A stretch of DNA of 6,085 nucleotides from an uncultured Lachnospiraceae bacterium (GCA_902766655.1 CACXEL010000437.1:1-6085), one strand, 5' to 3'; shown: positions 1-6,013, counted from the first letter of the stretch. A program made the numbers and translations. Notes: generated from the sequence alone by a model not told the origin.

Positions 1-51
1 AAAGAGGGAGGGCCCTTTTTCCCGAATTGGGAAAAAGGGCCCTCCCTCTTT
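1..51. terminator. 23-bp perfect hairpin, probable terminator of the gene to the left
   Basis: Arms at 1-23 and 29-51 are perfectly complementary around a 5-nt loop (GAATT). The left arm starts AAAGAGGG and the right arm ends CCCTCTTT, followed by the fairly T-rich TCAATTCTTC. The A-rich and T-rich arm ends would let it work in either direction, so the strand is left open. It isolates proA from upstream transcription. The repeat starts at the first base of the window, so the arms may extend further left. Confidence 0.8.
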
Positions 52-101
52 CAATTCTTCACTAAAATTCAATTTTTTTCTATTAATGAGATTCGCGGTC
101 T

Positions 102-130
102 TTCAAAGGTCGAATGGATTGTGGTATTAT
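102..130 (+). promoter_or_regulatory. Candidate sigma-A promoter of proA
   Basis: TTCAAA (102-107, 4 of 6 matches to TTGACA) is separated by 17 nt from TATTAT (125-130, 5 of 6 matches to TATAAT). The -10 is preceded by TGG, giving an extended -10 motif. It lies in AT-rich DNA between the upstream terminator and proA, and would start transcription near 137, giving a leader of about 40 nt. That leader is too short for a T-box or riboswitch. The call rests on motif matching only. Confidence 0.55.
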
Positions 131-161
131 TGGAAAGTACTATGCGATGCATCGCCCATAT

Positions 162-168
162 AAAGGAG
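162..168 (+). promoter_or_regulatory. Ribosome binding site of proA; decides between two ATGs
   Basis: AAAGGAG lies 4 nt before the ATG at 173 and 10 nt before the in-frame ATG at 179. The other genes here have 7-9 nt between Shine-Dalgarno and start, so neither spacing is ideal. The 179 start is preferred because a 4-nt gap is unusually tight. The two choices differ by two residues. Confidence 0.7.
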
Positions 169-178
169 AAGGATGCTT

Positions 179-1459
179 ATGAATATCAGAGAAGAAGCCC
201 GCAGGATGAAGCTCGTCTCTCCCCTCCTGGCCGCCACCACGGCGGAGGAGAGGAATGCAGCCCTTGCCTCCATCGCCGCGGGGCTCAGGCAGAGAAGTGC
301 CGATATATTTGCAGCCAACAAGAAGGACCTGGCGCGGGCGGAGGAGAGCGGAATATCCGCCGCCGTCATGAAGCGCCTCAAGTTCGACGAGGGTAAGCTC
401 GCCTCGGTGCTCGAGGGCATCGACCAGCTCATTTCCCTTCCGGACCCCATCGGCACGGTCCAGATCGCCCGTGACCTTGACGAGGGGCTGACCCTCTATC
501 GGACCAGCTGTCCCATCGGCGTCATCGGCGTGATCTTTGAAGCCAGGCCCGATGCCCTGGTCCAGATTTCCACCCTCTGCTTAAAGAGCGGCAACTGCGC
601 CATTTTGAAGGGCGGCAAGGAGACCGCGGAGACCAACCGCGCCCTCTTCCGCGTGATCTACGAGAGCGCCGTCGCTTCCGGACTGCCCGAGGGCATCCTT
701 CTGCAGGCCGAGCTCCACAACGAGATCGACGAGCTGCTGAGGTGCGACAAGGACGTGGACCTGCTGATCCCCAGGGGCTCCAACGCCTTCGTCCGCTACA
801 TCATGGACAACACGAAGATTCCGGTCATGGGCCATGCGGACGGTGTCTGCCACATTTTCGCCGACAGAGATGTCTCTATGGTGAAGGCTCTTCCGGTCAT
901 CGTGGACGCCAAGACCCAGTACACGGCGGCCTGCAATGCAGCGGAGACGCTGCTCGTCGACCGGTCCATCGCCGGTACCTTCCTGCCGGCGGCCTGCAAG
1001 GCCCTCACGGACGCCGGGGTCAGGCTCCGCGGCACCGCCGAGGCGGCGGCCATCTATCCCATGGAGATCATGGGCGACGATGAGTTCGGGACCGAGTACC
1101 TGGACCTCGTCATGTCCGTAAAGCTTGTGGCGGACGTCCGGGAGGCGGTGGACCATATCAACCGCTTCGGCTCCCACCACACCGACGCCATCCTCACGGA
1201 AAATGAAGCCACCGCCGACTATTTCTGCCGCATGGTCGACTCCGCCGGCGTCTACGTCAATGCTTCCACCCGCTTCGCCGACGGTTTCAGATACGGCTTC
1301 GGGGCAGAGGTCGGCATTTCCACGGGCAAGATCCACGCCCGCGGACCGGTGGGGCTGGAGGGTCTCATGACCTACAAGTATCGCATCAACGGGAACGGGC
1401 ATATCGTCGGGGACTACGCGACGGGGAAGAAGAGTTTCCATTTTAAAGATCTTAAGTAA
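179..1459 (+). CDS. proA: Glutamate-5-semialdehyde dehydrogenase (gamma-glutamyl phosphate reductase)
   Basis: ProA is the cytosolic enzyme that reduces gamma-glutamyl 5-phosphate with NADPH to glutamate 5-semialdehyde, the second step from glutamate to proline. The 426-residue product (from ATG 179) has the aldehyde dehydrogenase fold and is close to the family's usual 415-430 residues. Family landmarks are GVIGVIFEARPD (about 113-124), CLKSGNCAILKGG (about 134-146), the IPRGSNAFVRYI block near 197-208, HADGVCHIF near 219-227, the catalytic cysteine in AACNAAETLLV (Cys252, codon 932-934), and the C-terminal stretch FGAEVGISTGKIHARGPVGLEGL (about 374-396). An in-frame ATG at 173 would add two residues. 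The glutamate 5-kinase gene proB, often next to proA, is not here; a strong hairpin lies directly upstream. The serpin gene follows after 71 nt. Family assignment is secure; the exact start is not. Confidence 0.97.
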   Translation: MNIREEARRMKLVSPLLAATTAEERNAALASIAAGLRQRSADIFAANKKDLARAEESGISAAVMKRLKFDEGKLASVLEGIDQLISLPDPIGTVQIARDLDEGLTLYRTSCPIGVIGVIFEARPDALVQISTLCLKSGNCAILKGGKETAETNRALFRVIYESAVASGLPEGILLQAELHNEIDELLRCDKDVDLLIPRGSNAFVRYIMDNTKIPVMGHADGVCHIFADRDVSMVKALPVIVDAKTQYTAACNAAETLLVDRSIAGTFLPAACKALTDAGVRLRGTAEAAAIYPMEIMGDDEFGTEYLDLVMSVKLVADVREAVDHINRFGSHHTDAILTENEATADYFCRMVDSAGVYVNASTRFADGFRYGFGAEVGISTGKIHARGPVGLEGLMTYKYRINGNGHIVGDYATGKKSFHFKDLK

Positions 1460-1463
1460 ACAG

Positions 1464-1493
1464 CCGGATGCCGCAGAAGGGGCGGCGATCCGG
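1464..1493 (+). other. GC-rich bulged hairpin between proA and the serpin gene
   Basis: CCGGATGCCGC (1464-1474) pairs with GCGGC (1482-1486) and ATCCGG (1488-1493), leaving G1487 as a single bulge and a 7-nt loop. This 11-bp stem begins 4 nt after the proA stop. No run of T follows (GGAGAAAC), so it does not look like an intrinsic terminator. It could be an mRNA stabiliser, a processing site or a weak attenuator between co-transcribed genes. I see no convincing promoter in the 71-nt gap. Confidence 0.55.
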
Positions 1494-1530
1494 GGAGAAA
1501 CATCAATAAGAGGAGAAGGGGAGACTACGC

Positions 1531-3153
1531 ATGAAAAGAAAAATCATTTCAGTCCTGATGGCCGCGCTGCTGGCTTTCTCGGCAGCAGGCTGCGGCAGCA
1601 CCGGGGGAAGCTCCGCGGGGGCAGAGCAGGGCAAGGATGCAACGCCTGCGCTTACCCAGGCGGCTGAGCCGGAGAAAAAAGATGAGGAGGGCAGTACGGC
1701 CGGCAATGCCGTGACGCCCGAGGCCGGAAAAGAGGAGACAGGCACGACGGAGCCTGAGAAGACGGCCGTCACGGAGGATGCGGATGCTGAGGCGGCCGTG
1801 TCTCCGGAGCCATCTCCCGAAGCGGAAGGTGATCCTGCCGCTGCCGGGCAGGCGGAGGCTGCGCCCCGGTCCGCCATTCCGGAGGAACTGACGCTCGCAA
1901 GCCCGATTTACCCGGTGAGCGTTCCCTGCCCCAATGAAGAGGATTATTACGGGGAGGATTCCGCCTTCGACGAGGAAGCCTACGAAGCCGCCAGGGATGC
2001 GTGGATGGAAGCTGTGATGAAAAAGCAGGAAGAGGTCGACGGTCTGGACCGGTCCGGCGTGTTCGCATTTACCTCACAGCTGGTCCCGGAGGTCCTTGGG
2101 GGAATCGGTGAGAAGAACGCAGCCGTTTCGCCGGTCAACATTTATATGGCCATGGCCATGCTGGCTGAGATCAGCGGCGGCGCCACACGCGATCAGGTCC
2201 TGGAGGTCCTGGGCGAGGAGTCCATCGAATCGCTCCGGGAAAATGTATCCAAGCTCTGGCTCGCCGCCTACAACGACGATGCCACAGGAACTACGATCCT
2301 GGGAGATGCCGTCTGGCTCCGGAATGACTCCGTCTACAAGGAGGAGGCCCTGCAGCAGCTGGCAGACTCCTATTACGCATCGGCATACGAAGGAAAAATG
2401 GGTGACGAGGCCTACAACGAAGCACTCCGCACCTGGATCAACGAACAGACACACAATCTTCTGACCGAGCAGAGCTCCGGTCTCAGCTTCGCGCCGGAGA
2501 CGGTGCTGGCGCTCACCTCCTCCATCTATTTCAAGGGCGGGTGGAGCTATGAGTTCTCGAAGAGCAATACCCAGACAGACGTCTTCCACGCGCCCGAGGG
2601 CGACGTGGAGGTCCCCTACATGAAGCAGACCGACGACCAGACCTACTATAAGGGCGACAAGTTCGGCGCCATCTGCAAGGCCTTCAACAGGGGCGCCATG
2701 TATTTCATCCTGCCGGATGAAGGCGTCACGCCGGCGGACGTCATTGCGGACGGCCAGTACATGGAGCTCTTTACGGATGTGGAGACCATACCCAACCAGT
2801 TCCTCACCATCCACGTCTCCGTACCCCGGTTCGACATCGCGTCCGACCTGGAGCTTTCCAGGAATCTCCGGAATCTTGGCGCCGGCCTGGTCTTCGACGC
2901 GGCGCTCTCGGATTTCACCTCCATCACCAACGACCCGCTTTTCGTGTCCGCGGTCAAGCATGCCGCCAGGGTCAAGATCGATGAGGAGGGCTGCGAGGCG
3001 GCTGCCTACACGGCCATCATGATGGAGACCACGGCTTTTGTGGAGGAGATGGATGAGATGGATTTCGTCTGTGACAGGCCGTTCATCTTTGTCATCACCG
3101 GGGACTGGAACCTGCCGCTCTTTGTCGGTGTGATCAACAACCCCAACGCATAA
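1531..3153 (+). CDS. Secreted lipoprotein serpin (serine protease inhibitor family)
   Basis: This 540-residue protein belongs to the serpin superfamily, suicide inhibitors that trap a protease after cleavage of a reactive loop. It opens with a lipoprotein signal peptide (MKRK, hydrophobic core, SAAGC) with the lipidated residue predicted as Cys21. A low-complexity spacer rich in Ala, Glu, Thr, Gly and Pro runs to about 115, then an acidic, Tyr-containing stretch to about 170. The serpin fold covers about 174-540: AVSPVNIYMAMAMLAEISGGAT (198-219, split here only by length), SSIYFKGGW (330-338), VPRFDIASDLEL (431-442), the hinge EEGCEAAAYTA (485-495) and the closing DRPFIFVITG and LFVGVINNPNA. 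The Ala-rich hinge with P15 Gly suggests an inhibitory rather than a non-inhibitory member. ATG 1531 follows AAGGGGAG (1516-1523) at 7 nt. A terminator follows at 3163, so it is the last gene of its unit, possibly shared with proA. Target protease is unknown. Confidence 0.96.
   Translation: MKRKIISVLMAALLAFSAAGCGSTGGSSAGAEQGKDATPALTQAAEPEKKDEEGSTAGNAVTPEAGKEETGTTEPEKTAVTEDADAEAAVSPEPSPEAEGDPAAAGQAEAAPRSAIPEELTLASPIYPVSVPCPNEEDYYGEDSAFDEEAYEAARDAWMEAVMKKQEEVDGLDRSGVFAFTSQLVPEVLGGIGEKNAAVSPVNIYMAMAMLAEISGGATRDQVLEVLGEESIESLRENVSKLWLAAYNDDATGTTILGDAVWLRNDSVYKEEALQQLADSYYASAYEGKMGDEAYNEALRTWINEQTHNLLTEQSSGLSFAPETVLALTSSIYFKGGWSYEFSKSNTQTDVFHAPEGDVEVPYMKQTDDQTYYKGDKFGAICKAFNRGAMYFILPDEGVTPADVIADGQYMELFTDVETIPNQFLTIHVSVPRFDIASDLELSRNLRNLGAGLVFDAALSDFTSITNDPLFVSAVKHAARVKIDEEGCEAAAYTAIMMETTAFVEEMDEMDFVCDRPFIFVITGDWNLPLFVGVINNPNA
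2983..3048 (+). other. Serpin reactive-centre loop (P17 to about P5')
   Basis: Counting from the conserved hinge glycine Gly487 as P15, the loop reads EEG at P17-P15, Cys488 at P14, Glu489 at P13, three Ala at P12-P10, Tyr493 at P9, and Thr501-Ala502 at the predicted P1-P1' bond (codons 3031-3036). The P' side is acidic with Met507 and Met510 (EEMDEMD). Compared with alpha-1-antitrypsin, the stretch from P1' to the conserved (N/D)-(K/R)-P-F is about five residues longer. The P1 placement is inferred from the normally fixed hinge-to-bond distance. Confidence 0.75.
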
Positions 3154-3162
3154 GAAACGATC

Positions 3163-3208
3163 ATGGCCATATTTGGTGTCTTCAGAGCAACAAAATATGG
3201 CCATTTTT
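3163..3208 (+). terminator. Intrinsic terminator of the serpin transcript
   Basis: Twelve-bp perfect arms ATGGCCATATTT (3163-3174) and AAATATGGCCAT (3193-3204) flank an 18-nt loop. The second arm runs into five T residues (3204-3208). It begins 9 nt after the serpin stop codon, the usual place for a rho-independent terminator. The large loop and AT-rich stem make it weaker than the other two hairpins in the window. Confidence 0.8.
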
Positions 3209-3248
3209 CGCGGATACAGAAAAAACAGGCCTGCGGCCGGCTTATGCG

Positions 3249-3271
3249 CCGCCTCTGCCCTCAGACGGCGG
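3249..3271 (+). other. Hairpin in the untranslated leader of the symporter gene
   Basis: CCGCC plus TCTG (3249-3257) pairs with CAGA (3262-3265) and GGCGG (3267-3271), with a CCCT tetraloop and one bulged C at 3266. A shorter 5-bp hairpin (CCTGC/GCAGG) follows at 3291-3306. Both lie in the 145-nt non-coding stretch between the serpin terminator and the symporter start. I recognise no known riboswitch or small RNA there and no convincing -35/-10 pair, so a regulatory role is only a possibility. Confidence 0.35.
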
Positions 3272-3337
3272 GACAGCTGAGAGCGGAGTACCTGCGTCCA
3301 TGCAGGGAAAATGAAGACCTGCCACCTATGTGTTTGA

Positions 3338-3345
3338 AAAGGAGG
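3338..3345 (+). promoter_or_regulatory. Ribosome binding site that fixes the symporter start at GTG 3354
   Basis: AAAGGAGG, close to the perfect anti-16S match, ends 8 nt before GTG 3354. The alternative in-frame GTG at 3330 lies upstream of this site and has no Shine-Dalgarno of its own, so the longer reading is unlikely. Confidence 0.85.
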
Positions 3346-3353
3346 AAGCTGCT

Positions 3354-4793
3354 GTGGAAGAGAAGAGAAGTCTGTCCGGCCGGGAGAAGGTATCCTACGG
3401 TCTGGGCGCCGTCGGCAAGGATATGGTCTATATGCTGTCAGCCAGCTATGTCCTGTACTATTTCCAGGATATTCTGGGCGTGAGTGCGGTGGCCATGGGT
3501 GTGATCCTCATGGGGGCCCGCGTCTTTGACGCCTTCAACGACCCCATCATGGGCGTCATCGTCGCAAAAACGAAGACCAGGTGGGGCAAGTTCCGCCCCT
3601 GGCTCCTCATCGGAACACTGACCAACGCGGTGGTCCTCTATATCATGTTCGCAGCCCCGCCCAGCCTGGACGGCGGCGGTATGGTGGCCTACGCGGCGGT
3701 GACCTACATCCTCTGGGGCGTCACCTACACCATGATGGATATCCCCTACTGGTCCATGATCCCGGCCTTCACCCAGGGCGGCAAGGAGCGCGAGGGACTG
3801 ACCACCCTGGCCAGGTCCTGCGCGGGCGTCGGTTCCGCCATCATCACCATCATCACCATGATCTGTGTCCAGAACCTGGGCCGTATGGTCGGCGGCTCCT
3901 CCGCCACCGCCCGGGAGGTCGAGAGGCTGGGCTTCAAGTACTTTACCCTCGCGGTCGCGGTCCTGTTCGTCATTTTCATCGCCCTGACCTGCATCAACAT
4001 CAAGGAGAAGTCCACGGTCGACATGCAGACAGTCTCCATCGGGGACATGTTCAAGGCCCTGATCCAGAACGACCAGACCGTGGCGGTCGTGGTGGCTATT
4101 GTTCTCATCAACACCGCCATGTACATCACCTCCAACCTGGTCATCTACTTCTTCAAGTATGACTTCGGCGGGACGGGGTGGTACAACAGCTACACCCTCT
4201 TCAACATTTTCGGAGGCGGCATCCAGATCCTCTCCATGATGCTTTTCTACCAGCTCCTCCGCCGCTGGTTCACCAGCCTGAAGATCTTCTTCATCTGCCT
4301 GGGCATGGAGATGGCCGGCTACGCAGTCCTGCTGATTCTGGCCTTCACCAACATGTCCAACGTCTTCCTGCTCTTCATCCCCGGCTTCTTCATCTTCGCG
4401 GCCAGCGGTATGCTGAACGTCATCACCACCGTCTTCCTGGCCAACACAGTGGATTACGGCGAGCTCAAGAACAACCGGCGCGACGAGAGCGTCGTCTTCT
4501 CCATGCAGACCTTCGTGGTCAAGCTGGCCAGCGGCGTGGCAGCCTTCATCGCCACCATCGCCCTGACCGTCTTCTCGCTCTCGAGCGAAGCCACCACCGA
4601 GGCTGAGCAGACCATGGACTTCTCCGCCGCCGTTCCTGCCGCGTCCAAGGCAGGACTCCGGATGACCATGACGATTCTGCCCATCATCGGCCTCTGCGCC
4701 GCCTTCTTCTGGTTCAAGAAGCGTTACATCCTGACGGACGAGAGGGTCGAGGAAATCGCGAAGGAAGTCCGCGCAAGGAGAGAACAAGGCTAA
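3354..4793 (+). CDS. MelB-like cation:sugar symporter (GPH family, major facilitator superfamily)
   Basis: A 479-residue inner-membrane transporter with about 12 hydrophobic segments, the usual length for the glycoside-pentoside-hexuronide:cation symporters, which import sugars or glycosides with Na+ or H+. Residues that matter in E. coli and Salmonella MelB appear at matching places: the GKD aspartate (Asp23, cf. Asp19), Arg56, Asp59 and Asp63 in ARVFDAFNDP (cf. Arg52, Asp55, Asp59 of the cation site), Asp129 in MDIPYWS (cf. Asp124), and Lys390 in FVVK (cf. Lys377). RWGKFRPW is the typical loop between helices 2 and 3, and TVDYGE lies before Lys390. A charged tail of about 27 residues ends the protein. 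The start is GTG 3354; an in-frame GTG at 3330 would add 8 residues but lacks a binding site. No glycosidase or regulator gene is adjacent, so the sugar cannot be named. It is probably monocistronic, bounded by terminators on both sides. Confidence 0.93.
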   Translation: MEEKRSLSGREKVSYGLGAVGKDMVYMLSASYVLYYFQDILGVSAVAMGVILMGARVFDAFNDPIMGVIVAKTKTRWGKFRPWLLIGTLTNAVVLYIMFAAPPSLDGGGMVAYAAVTYILWGVTYTMMDIPYWSMIPAFTQGGKEREGLTTLARSCAGVGSAIITIITMICVQNLGRMVGGSSATAREVERLGFKYFTLAVAVLFVIFIALTCINIKEKSTVDMQTVSIGDMFKALIQNDQTVAVVVAIVLINTAMYITSNLVIYFFKYDFGGTGWYNSYTLFNIFGGGIQILSMMLFYQLLRRWFTSLKIFFICLGMEMAGYAVLLILAFTNMSNVFLLFIPGFFIFAASGMLNVITTVFLANTVDYGELKNNRRDESVVFSMQTFVVKLASGVAAFIATIALTVFSLSSEATTEAEQTMDFSAAVPAASKAGLRMTMTILPIIGLCAAFFWFKKRYILTDERVEEIAKEVRARREQG

Positions 4794-4817
4794 GAAGCCG
4801 GAAAACGAAACTACGAC

Positions 4818-4880
4818 AGAAAAGGACGTGCCTCCTGTCTCAAAATCGAAGATTTTGAGACAGGAGGCACGTCCTTTTCT
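4818..4880. terminator. 30-bp perfect hairpin, bidirectional terminator between convergent genes
   Basis: Arms 4818-4847 and 4851-4880 are perfectly complementary over 30 bp around a 3-nt loop (GAA). On the + strand the right arm ends CCTTTTCT, and on the - strand the other arm also ends CCTTTTCT, so each transcript gets a short U-run. It begins 24 nt after the symporter stop and 14 nt after the stop of the opposing gene. This placement fits a shared terminator for both. Confidence 0.88.
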
Positions 4881-4894
4881 CATGGCCCATGTGA

Positions 4895-5947
4895 TTACGG
4901 AAGCAGGGTGACCTCGAGCCGGACCGGGTTGTGGTCAGAGTAGGTGAAGCCGTCATCGATGTTCTCGATGCGCTCGACCTTGAGGTTGTCGGAGACGATG
5001 AAGCCGTCGATGATGTAGAGCTGGGTGTCGGCTGTAAGCGGTGCGTTCAGTGAGCGGCATGTGGCACAGTTGTCGGCTGCCACGAAGGAGAAGCCGTCGG
5101 GCAGGTCTGCGCTCGATAAGGAGCCGGGCGCCCACAGGGACGGGTCCTTGATGGAGATCTCCTTCACAATGTCGAAGGTCTGGTTGAAGTCTCCGCCGGC
5201 GATGACATAGTTGCCCTTGGCGTACTCTTCCGCCAGCTTCTCCGCCAGCTTTTTCGTCTGGGCGATCTTGCCCTCCCCGCTGTCGTAGGCCTCCAGGTGG
5301 AGGTTGATGATGATCAGCTCTTTTTCACTGTCCTTAAGGGGTATCCTGGACTCCAGGAGGCAGCGTTTCAGGTTCACGGTCCGGACCGGCCACTTGAAGG
5401 GGCAGGGAAGGGAAATGCGGGTGGCGTCGGAGACGTCATAGCGGCTCAGGGTGACCAGGCCGCCCTCCACCTTGCCGATGGGCGGGATGGGGTAGGGCGT
5501 GAAGAAGGACTTGAAATTGCAGGCGAAGTCGCCGGTCAGCTGGGTGACCTTCTCGAAATACTCCTTCTCGTCGACGTGGTAGGACCGGTCGGAATTGATG
5601 TCGGTCTCCTGTAGCAGGTAAATGTCCGCATTTTCATTGGTCAGCCGCCCGGCCATACCCTGGAGGTTGTCCCAGACCAGGTCGACGCTGTCAGGCCTTA
5701 CCGTCTTCCCGCCGTCCATGAAGAAGTCCTCGGTGGCGGAGAGGCAGCCGTAACCGATGTTCCAGGAGAGCAGACGGACGCTGTCGCCCTCGGCGAGCGT
5801 TGCCTTCGCATCCCTGTGGGAGGTGGTGATATCGTCGGGCCTGTACTCGAGCAGGGTCAGGAGGACGAGGACGATGGCGGCGAAGAGGATGAGGGCGATG
5901 ATCAGGATCAGAATGATATTCCGGATATATTTGAGAACTATTATCAT
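4895..5947 (-). CDS. Membrane-anchored endonuclease/exonuclease/phosphatase-fold hydrolase
   Basis: A 350-residue protein with one N-terminal membrane segment (about 11-33, after Lys6 and Arg9), acting as an uncleaved anchor, and a soluble domain predicted to lie outside the cytoplasm. The domain shows the metal-dependent EEP fold shared by DNase I, exonuclease III, sphingomyelinase and inositol phosphatases. Motifs in order are SWNIG (Asn63), LLQETD (Glu114), NLHLEA (His217), GGDFN (Asp253, Asn255), IIDGFIVS (Asp314) and SDHNP (Asp338-His339), so the catalytic set looks complete. The substrate (nucleic acid, phospholipid or phosphoester) cannot be read from sequence. A CxxC pair (Cys294, Cys297) lies in the C-terminal part. 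The ATG at 5947 is preferred over the ATG at 5989, which would add 14 polar residues and lacks a good binding site. It appears monocistronic and convergent with the symporter. Confidence 0.87.
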   Translation of the reverse strand: MIIVLKYIRNIILILIIALILFAAIVLVLLTLLEYRPDDITTSHRDAKATLAEGDSVRLLSWNIGYGCLSATEDFFMDGGKTVRPDSVDLVWDNLQGMAGRLTNENADIYLLQETDINSDRSYHVDEKEYFEKVTQLTGDFACNFKSFFTPYPIPPIGKVEGGLVTLSRYDVSDATRISLPCPFKWPVRTVNLKRCLLESRIPLKDSEKELIIINLHLEAYDSGEGKIAQTKKLAEKLAEEYAKGNYVIAGGDFNQTFDIVKEISIKDPSLWAPGSLSSADLPDGFSFVAADNCATCRSLNAPLTADTQLYIIDGFIVSDNLKVERIENIDDGFTYSDHNPVRLEVTLLP

Positions 5948-5956
5948 GGGCGGGCA

Positions 5957-5963
5957 CTCCTTT
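5957..5963 (-). promoter_or_regulatory. Ribosome binding site fixing the EEP-fold gene start at 5947
   Basis: On the - strand AAAGGAG ends 9 nt before ATG 5947, matching the spacing used by the other genes. The longer reading from ATG 5989 would place this site inside the coding region. Confidence 0.82.
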
Positions 5964-5987
5964 ACGTGACCAAGGTAGCTGCCATTC

Positions 5988-5996
5988 ATTTTACCA
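5988..5996 (-). promoter_or_regulatory. Possible extended -10 promoter, proximal to the EEP-fold gene
   Basis: The - strand reads TGG followed by TAAAAT, an extended -10 (TGN plus 5 of 6 matches). No good -35 lies 16-18 nt upstream, only T-rich sequence. It would give a leader of about 35 nt. It overlaps one arm of the inverted repeat 5989-6013, so it may be a repressible second promoter or chance. Confidence 0.3.
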
Positions 5997-6013
5997 TATC
6001 TCTGCCGGTAAAA
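5989..6013. repeat. Inverted repeat TTTTACC-N11-GGTAAAA upstream of the EEP-fold gene
   Basis: Arms 5989-5995 and 6007-6013 are perfectly complementary over 7 bp with an 11-nt spacer. A third GGTAAA copy lies at 6055-6060, in the putative -35 of the distal promoter. The size and symmetry would suit a dimeric regulator's operator, but an RNA hairpin in the leader is equally possible. The AT-rich arms make chance occurrence a real alternative. Confidence 0.4.

Noticed and set aside
1..51. Terminal inverted repeat of an insertion sequence
   Set aside because: Both arms sit side by side as one hairpin with a 5-nt loop, no transposase is present and no matching repeat occurs elsewhere in the window.
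52..178. T-box or riboswitch upstream of proA
   Set aside because: From the best promoter the leader is only about 40 nt, with no T-box sequence and no terminator/antiterminator pair.
581..1441. 286-codon open frame antisense to proA
   Set aside because: The same reverse-strand effect in a well-conserved gene; no family resemblance.
2074..3204. 376-codon open frame antisense to the serpin gene
   Set aside because: Shadow of the serpin reading frame caused by GC-rich third positions; no recognisable domain and no suitable start context.
3163..3483. Possible 106-residue + strand gene overlapping the symporter start
   Set aside because: It starts inside the serpin terminator stem, its C-terminal part is the symporter read in another frame, and it has no Shine-Dalgarno site.
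3838..3860. ATCATCACC tandem repeat that reads as a poly-His stretch in another frame
   Set aside because: In the true frame it encodes the hydrophobic IITIITMI of a membrane helix; the repeat reflects preferred ATC and ACC codons.
3438..4883. 481-codon open frame antisense to the symporter
   Set aside because: Its composition (rich in His, Asp, Gly, Glu, no hydrophobic pattern) is what the reverse strand of C-ending codons gives. The + strand product is a clear MelB-like protein, and this frame also runs through the terminator hairpin.
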